In this document: piece by piece, positions 57,731 to 64,000 of the stretch
Layout: each line of letters begins with the position of its first letter
Position numbering within the stretch: the first letter of the stretch is position 1
Origin: Streptomyces alanosinicus
GTDB taxonomy: Bacteria > Actinomycetota > Actinomycetes > Streptomycetales > Streptomycetaceae
Direction: 5' to 3'
Length of the DNA stretch: 64,000 bases
Assembly (NCBI RefSeq): GCF_014650595.1
Contig: NZ_BMVG01000020.1
Location: forward strand, 1-64,000
Translations under genes and position numbers: made by a program
The notes under the pieces: generated by a model
What the model saw: only the letters and a program-made list of their open reading frames with translations
What the model was told of the DNA's origin: nothing
The model's database searches: none

Positions 57731-59404
57731 TTGTCCCGACGTCCGGCCCGTCCGACCCGTCTGGCCCGTACGGTCACCGCGGCAGCCGCCGCGCTCGCCG
57801 CCGCCGGCACGCTCACCGCCACGGCCATCGAGCCCGCCTCGGCGCACGCGCCCGTACACCCTGCCGCCCGGCACGTCCTGCTGCTGTCGGTCGACGGCCT
57901 GCACCAGTCCGACCTGGCCTGGTACATCGCCCGCCACCCGCACTCGGCCCTCGCCCGACTCGCGGGCGGCGGCGTGGAGTACACGCACGCGAGAACCACC
58001 GTCCCCTCCGACTCGTTCCCGGGCATGGTCGGCCAGCTCACCGGCGGCAACCCGGGCACCACGGGCGTCTACTACGACGACGGTTACGACGCCGCCCTGC
58101 TCCCGGCCGGTACCACCACGTGCGCGGGCGCCAAGCCCGGCGCCGAGGTCGACCTCACCGAGGACCTCGACAAGAACAAGGACTCCATCGACGCGGGCCA
58201 GGGCCTGACCGGACTTCCCGGCAGCATCCTGAAGATGACCGGTCACGCCGCGAGTCTCATCGACCCGACGAAGCTCCCGATCGACCCGAAGTCCTGCGTG
58301 CCGGTCTCCCCGCACGCGTACCTGCGCGTGAACACGGTCTTCGACGTGGCTCGCAGGGCCGGACTGCGGACCGCGTGGTCCGACAAGCACGTCGCGTACG
58401 ACATCCTCAACGGCCCCTCGGGCAACGGCATCCAGGACCTGTTCGCCCCCGAGATCAACAGCACTGCCATCGGCTACCCCGCGGGCGCCGACTGGACCAA
58501 GGACAACGCGGCGACCGAGCAGTACGACGGCTACAAGGTGCGGGCCGTACTCAACGAGATCGACGGCTACGACCACAGCGGCACCCAAAGGGCCGGCACC
58601 CCGGCGGTGTTCGGCATGAACTTCCAGTCCGTGTCGACCGCCCAGAAGCTGCCCGCCTCGGGCGGACTGGCCGGCGGCTACAAGGCACAGGGCGTGCCCG
58701 GCCCGCTGCTGGAGAAGAACCTCGCCTTCGTCGACAAGGAGGTCGGCGCGTTCGTCGCCGAGCTGCGCAAGCGGCACCTGGACGGCAGCACCACGGTCGT
58801 CCTGTCCGCCAAGCACGGCCAGTCGCCGACCGATCCCAGGGCGCTCAACCGCATCGACGACGGCCCCCTCCTGGACGGCCTCAACGCCGCTTGGAAGAAG
58901 GCCCACCCGGGCTCCGGTGACCTGGTCGCGCATGCCGTGGACGATGACGCCATGCTGATCTGGCTCACCGACCGGTCGAAGGCCGCCACCGACTTCGCCA
59001 AGGCGTACCTGCTCGCGCGGTCCGGCACCGGCAACGGCATCGACGGCAGCGCGAAGCCTTTCACGGCGAGCGGCCTGAAGACCCTGTACGCGGGCGCCGA
59101 AGCCGCCCGCTACTTCCACGTCGAGCCGGGCGATTCCCGCGTGCCCGACCTGTTCGGCATCAGCCAGTACGGCGTCGTCTACACCGGCGGCAAGGGCAAG
59201 ATCGCCGAGCATGGCGGCGCCCACGCCGACGATCTCGACGTCCCGCTCGTCGTCTCAGGCGCCGTCACCCCGCACGACGTCCGTGTCGCCGCCCCGGTCG
59301 AGACCACCCAGATCGCCCCGACCATCCTGCGGCTCCTCGGTCTCGACCCGCGGGCCCTGGACGCCGTACGCGCCGAGCACACCCCCGCACTGCCGGTGCG
59401 CTGA
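57731..59404 (+). CDS. Secreted alkaline-phosphatase-superfamily phosphodiesterase/pyrophosphatase
   Basis: The 557-residue protein has a long actinobacterial signal peptide (RRPARPTRLARTV then a hydrophobic stretch, ending ASA near residue 38). The superfamily fold is indicated by SVDGLHQSD with metal-binding Asp55 and by a nucleophile segment PSDSFPGM with Ser95. SAKHGQSP replaces the usual ADHG, and EHGGAHADDLDVPLVVSG carries the last His. It resembles nucleotide pyrophosphatase/phosphodiesterases acting outside the cell. The TTG at 57731 follows GAGGAG. A hairpin follows the gene. Confidence 0.85.
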   Translation: MSRRPARPTRLARTVTAAAAALAAAGTLTATAIEPASAHAPVHPAARHVLLLSVDGLHQSDLAWYIARHPHSALARLAGGGVEYTHARTTVPSDSFPGMVGQLTGGNPGTTGVYYDDGYDAALLPAGTTTCAGAKPGAEVDLTEDLDKNKDSIDAGQGLTGLPGSILKMTGHAASLIDPTKLPIDPKSCVPVSPHAYLRVNTVFDVARRAGLRTAWSDKHVAYDILNGPSGNGIQDLFAPEINSTAIGYPAGADWTKDNAATEQYDGYKVRAVLNEIDGYDHSGTQRAGTPAVFGMNFQSVSTAQKLPASGGLAGGYKAQGVPGPLLEKNLAFVDKEVGAFVAELRKRHLDGSTTVVLSAKHGQSPTDPRALNRIDDGPLLDGLNAAWKKAHPGSGDLVAHAVDDDAMLIWLTDRSKAATDFAKAYLLARSGTGNGIDGSAKPFTASGLKTLYAGAEAARYFHVEPGDSRVPDLFGISQYGVVYTGGKGKIAEHGGAHADDLDVPLVVSGAVTPHDVRVAAPVETTQIAPTILRLLGLDPRALDAVRAEHTPALPVR

Positions 59405-59406
59405 CC

Positions 59407-60286
59407 TCACGGCGCGCGGGCTGGGGAGCCACCCCTTGGCTCCCCGGCCCGTGGCCGCTCCGCGCGCGAGAGCGACGACGTCGGGAACTCGAACGCGTCG
59501 TCGCCCTTGGGCCCCGCGCCCTGGGCATCCTGCGCGCTTCGGTATGCCTCAGCCATGGCGTGGAAGGAACGCTTCGGTGCCAGGCTGCCGTCGGGCATGA
59601 CCTTGCGCACTCCGTAGGAGGCCATGTCGAGGTCGTAGCGCGGATCCTCGTGGTGCGGAGGTGTGTAGCCGGCGAAGGTGAACCAGAAGGCGGTGTCCAC
59701 GCCTTCCTCGTCGAAGACGCCCCATTGCCGGCGCAGGTAGCGGGCCTGTTCGTCTTCGTCGCGGATGTAGTCGCCGTCGATATTCGGTCGCCGCGAGCGG
59801 CTTGCCGCGCCGGAGATACTCGCGCAGACCCTGACGGAAGGCGTCACTGGCATCGCCGTAGGCGTCGGCACTGACGATGTCGACGGGCGCCCAGTCGATC
59901 TGTTCCAGGGCTTCGATTCTGGCGAGGCTGTCGTCTCCGGGGAGAATACCGGCGGCGAACAGGCTCAACTCACAGCCGGCGACGAAGACGTCCGCCCCCA
60001 CCTCTTCGGCGCGATCGGCGCAGTCCGCGAAGTAGGGCGGCAGCTCCTCGGCGGACAGTTCGCAAGGGAACGGGGAGAACCGGACCTCCAGCCCGGCGTC
60101 GGCGGCGTGCCGGGCCGCGAGGGCCAGCCGCCCAGGGTCGCCACCGGTGATCCGTACGGCGTCGCAGTGCAGGTCGTCCGCGATCATGCGGATCTCGCGT
60201 CGTACCGCGTCGGCGTCGAAGACGGGCCGAGAACTCTTTCCGCCCGGAGTGAAGCCGGTGTCGTAGGTGATGCCTTTGGCTCGCAT
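59407..60286 (-). pseudogene. Glycosidase-like TIM-barrel protein (annotated in relatives as abortive infection protein), degenerate
   Basis: From ATG 60286 (AGGAG site) the frame gives MRAKGITYDTGFTPGGKSSRPVFDADAVRREIRMIADDLHCDAVRITGGD. RFSPFPCELSAEELPPYFADCADRAEEVG follows, the start of a TIM-barrel family I know from Streptomyces. After PGDDSLARIEALEQIDWAPVDIVSADAYGD, where relatives have a longer stretch, it reaches KPLAATE. There the reading changes frame near 59785 to NIDGDYIRDEDEQARYLRRQWGVFDEEGVDTAFWFTFAGY. About 40-45 residues are missing at each of the two joins, and the second also shifts the frame. The C-terminus is otherwise typical. The gene cannot give the normal protein. Confidence 0.75.
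59416..59451. terminator. GC hairpin after the phosphodiesterase gene
   Basis: CGGGCTGGGGAGCC at 59417-59430 pairs with GGCTCCCCGGCCCG at 59438-59451, with one G-T wobble and a 7-base loop. It begins 12 bases after the stop codon and lies between convergent genes. It probably ends transcription from the left. Confidence 0.75.
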
Positions 60287-60542
60287 GGATGCTCCTGACA
60301 ATCGATCGACGTCTGTTGCCGCGTCTCACCGGGCCCGGCGATCGGAGCCGAACGTGAGGTCCGAGTCGAAAGTCCGGTCAACGGCGGTCTCCTCTGAACC
60401 GTGCTGTTTGTGCTGGTCAGCCATGCGACTGGTGATTGCAATGACAGTGAGGGGCAATGCACGCCGAGCGAGGGGGTGTTGCAACGATCGGCGACCGGTG
60501 CACACTGTGGCCGAGACGCCCCCGTCAGAGGAACCGAACCCG

Positions 60543-61307
60543 ATGCCGGGACGCAGGCTGACCAGAGCCGACCGGCAGCAGATCGCCGCCGGGTTGGCGC
60601 AGCGCCTGAGTTACGCCGACATCGCCCGGCGCCTGGACCGTCCCACCTCGACGGTGAGCCGCGAGGTCGCGCGCAACGGCGGACCCGCCCGCTACCGTGC
60701 GGAACTGGCACAGCTCGCGACCACCCACCGAGCCCGACGCAGACCGCAGCCGCCCGCGTCGGCGCAGCGGACCATCGAGCACCTCGGCCCCGGCCCCGAC
60801 GCGACGGCCGCGTTCGTCACCGAGCTCACCGCGGCACTCGTCGAAACCGGCCTCCCGCGCACCGCCGCCCGTGTGATGGCCTGCCTGTTCACCGCCGAGA
60901 CCGGCAGCCGCACCGCCATCGATATGGCGCAGCACCTGCACATCAGCGCCGCGACCGTCTCGCAGGCGGTCCACCTGCTGCAACGGCAGGATCTGATCCG
61001 CTGCGGCCGCGACGACCGCAGCCGCCGCCACCGGTATTTCCTCGACGACAACGCGGGCCTGCGGACCGTCGTGGCCAGCGTCGCCGCCAACCAGCGGCTC
61101 GCCGCCACCGCGCTGCGCGGCGCCGAGGTCTTCGGAGCCCGGACCGCTGCCGGAACCCGGCCGGCCCTGGCAGGCCGATTCCTCGAACGCCTCGGCGACG
61201 ACCTCATCCGCTCCGCTGAAAAGCACTGGCGTGACATGGTCGGTGACGGGGCCGAGGAGCACACGCCGATGATCCACACATCGACACAGTCGGCTACCGG
61301 CCAGTAG
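60543..61307 (+). CDS. MarR/GbsR-type regulator with an extra IS30-like helix-turn-helix
   Basis: The 254-residue protein has two DNA-binding regions. Residues 5-45 (LTRADRQQIAAGLAQRLSYADIARRLDRPTSTVSREVARNGG) match the HTH_38 motif of IS30-type transposases. Residues of about 90-180 are a winged helix of the MarR/GbsR kind (GLPRTAARVMACLFTAE, DMAQHLHISAATVSQAVHLLQRQDLIRCGRDDRSRRHRYFL). No transposase catalytic domain is present. ATG 60543 follows GAGGAA nine bases upstream. A GTTGCAAC palindrome lies at 60478-60485 in the leader. It may control itself and the S15 peptidase gene downstream. Confidence 0.82.
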   Translation: MPGRRLTRADRQQIAAGLAQRLSYADIARRLDRPTSTVSREVARNGGPARYRAELAQLATTHRARRRPQPPASAQRTIEHLGPGPDATAAFVTELTAALVETGLPRTAARVMACLFTAETGSRTAIDMAQHLHISAATVSQAVHLLQRQDLIRCGRDDRSRRHRYFLDDNAGLRTVVASVAANQRLAATALRGAEVFGARTAAGTRPALAGRFLERLGDDLIRSAEKHWRDMVGDGAEEHTPMIHTSTQSATGQ

Positions 61308-61431
61308 GTTTGGCTGATCAGGTACTCCTCTCAACCACTTGAGTCTCTCTAGGCTCCGATCACCACACCGGACGGGTGCCGCTGGGGCATCACGGTCCGA
61401 TCCGATGCTGATGAGGACAGTGAGGACACCG

Positions 61432-63102
61432 ATGACGCGTTCCGGCCGTATCCGTACGCACCTGGTCCGGGGCTGGCCGACGGGCGCGGCGGCGATGATC
61501 TCCGTCGCCCTGTGCTTGGGCATCGGCACGGCTCCCGCCTCTGCCACCACGTCTGCGCCGCGGTCGGCGGCCGCCGACGCGGCCGGGCCCGCCTTCCGCC
61601 TGGCCGACATTCCCATGAAGGACGGTGTCGTCCTCAAGGCCGACGTCCTGACCCCCGCCGCCGGAACACCGGGCGCCGACGCGCAGGGACGCTATCCGGT
61701 GATCGTGCAGCCCGCCTCCTGGGGGCAGAACGACCTGGAGTACGTCGCTCAGGGCAGGAAGCTGGCTGCCGACGGCTATGTGGTGGTCACGTACACGGTG
61801 CGCGGATTCTGGCTCTCCGGCGGACGGGTAGACGTCGGCGGGCCCACCGACGTCGCCGACATCTCCTCCGTCATCGACTGGACCCTCGCCCACACCGAGG
61901 CCGACCCCCGGCGCGTCGGCATGCTCGGCCTGTCCCTGGGCGCGGGCATGTCCCTGCTGGGCGCCGCCCACGATCCACGGATCAAGGCGGTGGCCGCGCT
62001 GAGCGCCTGGGGCGACCTGGTCGACTCCCTCTACAGCGGTCGGACCCGGCATCTGCAGGCGGCGGCCCTGCTCAACGCCCTGCAGGCGCCGACCGGCCGT
62101 CCGGGCGCGGAGTACGCGCGGACCCTGGCCGACCTCTACGCCAACCGCGACATGCCAGAAGTCGTCGACTGGGCCAGGAAGCGGTCGCCCGGAACCTACG
62201 TGGACGACATCAACGCCCACGGCACGGCGGTCCTCTTGGCCAACGCCTGGAGCGACAGCATCTTCAACTCCAGCCAGATCACGGACTTCTACCAGAAGCT
62301 GACCGGCCCCAAGCGCCTGATCATGCGTCCCGGAGACCACGCCACGCAGGAACTGACCGGATTCCTCGGCGTGGACAACGCGACCTGGGCGAACGCACGT
62401 GCATGGTTCGACGAGCGGCTGAAGGGCGGCGGCGGAACGTCGGGTGACCACGGCGCACCGGTGGAACTGCATGTCAGGAATGGCGGCGGCGAGGAGGACT
62501 ATCCCAGTTGGCGGGCCGTGAGCTCGCGGACCCGGTCACTGCCGCTCGGCCGTGCGAACGCCTTCGGCACCGGTGCACTGGATGGTCCGGCCGACACCGG
62601 ATGGCGCACCTCGATCACCGGTGGCATCGATTCCGGGGCGGACGCCGGGATCACCGAACTGTCCGGGGCACTCGACCAGATCGCCGAGCTGCCGCCGAGC
62701 GTCGAGGTTCCGCTACTGCCCCGGTTCGCCGCCGGCGTCTGGCAGTCGGCGCCCTACCCGTCCGTCCAGCGCATCCGCGGTGCGGTCACGTTGCACACCA
62801 CCGTCACCTCCTCCGCGCCGCAGGGCACCGTCTTCGCCTACCTCTACGACGTGAACGTCCTCGGCGTGGGCAAACTCATCTCGCACGCACCACAGAGCTG
62901 GTCCGACCGCACCCCGGGGCGGGCCTTCCCGCTCGACGTCTCACTCTTCACCACGGCGTACGACCTGCCGGCGGGCCACCGCCTCGCCCTCGTCGTCGAC
63001 TCCAAGGATCCCGCGTACGGCGGCAGCACCCCGCTCGGCAGCGACATCTCGTTCAGCTCTCCGCAGGCCGACCCGTCCCGTCTGGTGCTGCCGTTGAGTT
63101 GA
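61432..63102 (+). CDS. Secreted X-Pro dipeptidyl-peptidase/CocE-family hydrolase (S15)
   Basis: The 556-residue protein has a signal peptide (MTRSGRIRTH then a hydrophobic core, ending ASA near residue 38). An alpha/beta-hydrolase domain carries the nucleophile Ser168 in GLSLGAG (the family usually has GxSYxG), Asp in ANAWSDSIF and His in PGDHATQE. The C-terminal 150 residues form the jelly-roll domain of S15 enzymes (FAYLYDVNVLGVGKLISHA). It would release X-Pro dipeptides or hydrolyse acyl esters outside the cell. ATG 61432 follows GAGGA seven bases upstream; earlier ATGs lack such a site. Confidence 0.85.
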   Translation: MTRSGRIRTHLVRGWPTGAAAMISVALCLGIGTAPASATTSAPRSAAADAAGPAFRLADIPMKDGVVLKADVLTPAAGTPGADAQGRYPVIVQPASWGQNDLEYVAQGRKLAADGYVVVTYTVRGFWLSGGRVDVGGPTDVADISSVIDWTLAHTEADPRRVGMLGLSLGAGMSLLGAAHDPRIKAVAALSAWGDLVDSLYSGRTRHLQAAALLNALQAPTGRPGAEYARTLADLYANRDMPEVVDWARKRSPGTYVDDINAHGTAVLLANAWSDSIFNSSQITDFYQKLTGPKRLIMRPGDHATQELTGFLGVDNATWANARAWFDERLKGGGGTSGDHGAPVELHVRNGGGEEDYPSWRAVSSRTRSLPLGRANAFGTGALDGPADTGWRTSITGGIDSGADAGITELSGALDQIAELPPSVEVPLLPRFAAGVWQSAPYPSVQRIRGAVTLHTTVTSSAPQGTVFAYLYDVNVLGVGKLISHAPQSWSDRTPGRAFPLDVSLFTTAYDLPAGHRLALVVDSKDPAYGGSTPLGSDISFSSPQADPSRLVLPLS

Positions 63103-63213
63103 CCGGATGATGGTGGCGTGTCCGTCGCGCCACCCCAACTTCCGCTCCGGCTCGGCGCATTGACCAATCGATCCGTCATGTCGCCTTCAACGCTGGGTTG
63201 TTAGGATCTTCTC

Positions 63214-63723
63214 ATGGGACCTTTGGAGCCAAAGGCAAATGACCTCATCGTTGCGGTGATCTGCTTCGCAGCGGTCTTCTTCACTTTCGCGAAATTCCTG
63301 GTGCCGCGCATCACCAGGACGCTCGAAGCCCGGCAGGACGCTATCGAGGGCACCCTTGCTCGGTCCGAGGCCGTGCACGCGGAGGCGCGGCGGATTCACG
63401 CCGAATACCAGGCCGAACTCTCCGAGGCACGTCACGAGGCTGCCCGCATCCGGCAGGCCGCGACCGACGACGGAAGCCTCCTCATTCAGGAAATCCGGGC
63501 GGAGGGGCAGCGGCAGCGCGACGAACTCGTGGCATCGGCCAGGGCGCAGCTGGAAGCCGACCGGATTCTCGCCGAGGCGGTGCTCCGTGAGGATGTGCTC
63601 AGGCTGGCCACCGACCTGGCCGAACGAATCCTGGGCGAGCCGATCACCGACGAGCGCAGGGCACGGGAAACAGCCGAGGCGTTCTTCGCCGAGGTGGACG
63701 CCGACTCGTCGGCGAAGGCGTAA
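63214..63723 (+). CDS. Stand-alone ATP synthase b-subunit-like protein
   Basis: The 169-residue protein has one N-terminal membrane helix (LIVAVICFAAVFFTFAKFLVP, residues 11-31). A long charged helix follows, with RITRTLEARQDAIEGTLARSE as the b-subunit hinge. EARRIHAEYQAELSEARHEAARIRQ is a coiled coil, and the end is LATDLAERILGEPI, the delta-binding tail. This is the F-type ATP synthase b subunit layout and size. No other atp gene is near, so it is outside the main operon. It may be an alternative stator or a membrane-anchored coiled coil with another job. ATG 63214 has a modest TTAGGATC site. Confidence 0.85.
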   Translation: MGPLEPKANDLIVAVICFAAVFFTFAKFLVPRITRTLEARQDAIEGTLARSEAVHAEARRIHAEYQAELSEARHEAARIRQAATDDGSLLIQEIRAEGQRQRDELVASARAQLEADRILAEAVLREDVLRLATDLAERILGEPITDERRARETAEAFFAEVDADSSAKA

Positions 63724-63789
63724 CCAATCTCTGAGGGGCCGGCCGCAGGGCTTGCGAGCAGCCCTTGGGATCCGGTCGGCTCCGGCCTG

Positions 63790-64000
63790 GTGTTCAAGGC
63801 GTTCGCCGACCCGGAGATTCAGCGGTGGAGCCTGTGCACCGCGCTGTCCGAGGAGCAGGCGAGGCCGTGGATCGCCGGCCGGCAGGAGGGGTGGCACGCC
63901 GAGACGGATGCCGCGTGGGCGATCACCGCGCCGCACGGAGCCGTGGCCGGCCACATCGCCCTGCGCCAGGTGTCGTTGGTACTGGGTGTCGCCCGGTGTT
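63790..64000 (+). CDS. GNAT-family acetyltransferase, N-terminal part (runs off the window)
   Basis: From GTG 63790 to the window edge the frame reads FKAFADPEIQRWSLCTALSEEQARPWIAGRQEGWHAETDAAWAITA, then AVAGHIALRQVSLV. This is the early part of a GNAT acetyltransferase of the ribosomal-protein-modifying type, up to the strand before the acetyl-CoA loop. The first beta strand normally seen before FADPE is poorly preserved, and no good ribosome binding site is visible. So the start is uncertain and the gene could be truncated at its 5' end. Confidence 0.6.
   Translation, partial: MFKAFADPEIQRWSLCTALSEEQARPWIAGRQEGWHAETDAAWAITAPHGAVAGHIALRQVSLVLGVARC

Noticed and set aside
60543..60700. IS30-family transposase
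   Set aside because: Only the helix-turn-helix part matches; the catalytic domain and terminal repeats are missing, and the rest is MarR/GbsR-like.
1..64000. CRISPR arrays, tRNA or rRNA genes, prophage and integrative-element genes
   Set aside because: No regularly spaced repeats, no tRNA-like cloverleaf and no integrase, terminase or capsid protein were noticed. The search was by eye only.

Overview
The window looks like a chromosomal-arm segment of a Streptomyces or close actinomycete. The DNA is uniformly GC-rich with strong G/C bias at codon position 3, GTG and TTG starts are common, and genes are often coupled by ATGA/GTGA overlaps. Secreted proteins typical of the group (snapalysin, TolB-like, S15 peptidase) and many one-gene regulators are present. 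No rRNA, tRNA, CRISPR array, integrase or intact transposase was recognised. Several genes are visibly broken, as expected of a variable region.

Layout. 0-10 kb holds accessory genes and debris: a P-loop kinase, a beta-helix membrane protein, a decayed glycosyltransferase, a glycine-rich protein, a merR gene split by a 186-bp MITE, a chimeric frameshifted serine hydrolase, a TPR protein and a rhomboid protease. 10.6-13.1 kb holds a GntR/UTRA regulator with a nested palindromic operator, translationally coupled to one protein that fuses a gamma-butyrobetaine-hydroxylase-like 2-oxoglutarate oxygenase to a PhnZ/TmpB-like HD oxygenase. This predicts oxidative cleavage of a trimethylammonium phosphonate.

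13.9-34.05 kb is the most interesting region, a probable biosynthetic cluster with no PKS, NRPS or terpene-synthase core. The minus-strand operon (22023 down to 13876) encodes a UbiA prenyltransferase, an FAD oxidoreductase, an AMP-ligase, a methyltransferase, a CoA-transferase and a second AMP-ligase. The divergent plus-strand genes encode calerythrin-like EF-hand proteins, one fused to a membrane domain, and two DegT aminotransferases. Then come a nucleotide-sugar dehydrogenase, two Gfo/Idh oxidoreductases, a sugar isomerase, an M20 hydrolase, an Ldh2-type dehydrogenase and a small DUF6917-like protein. I infer that an aminated sugar, uronate or cyclitol is built and joined to an activated, possibly prenylated, carboxylic acid. 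The product is unknown.

34-45.7 kb holds an isoquinoline-1-oxidoreductase-like molybdenum hydroxylase, a shortened LysR regulator, snapalysin, and redox or hydrolase genes paired with TetR and HxlR regulators that have clear palindromic operators. 45.7-51.9 kb is a complete cytochrome bd operon, cydA-cydB-cydD-cydC, beside a LysR gene. 52-64 kb holds a lectin-like secreted protein, an aldo/keto reductase with a TetR regulator, protocatechuate 3,4-dioxygenase (pcaHG), a PASTA kinase and a phosphodiesterase. A glycosidase-like pseudogene, a regulator with two HTH regions, an S15 peptidase, an orphan ATP-synthase b-like subunit and a partial acetyltransferase complete it.
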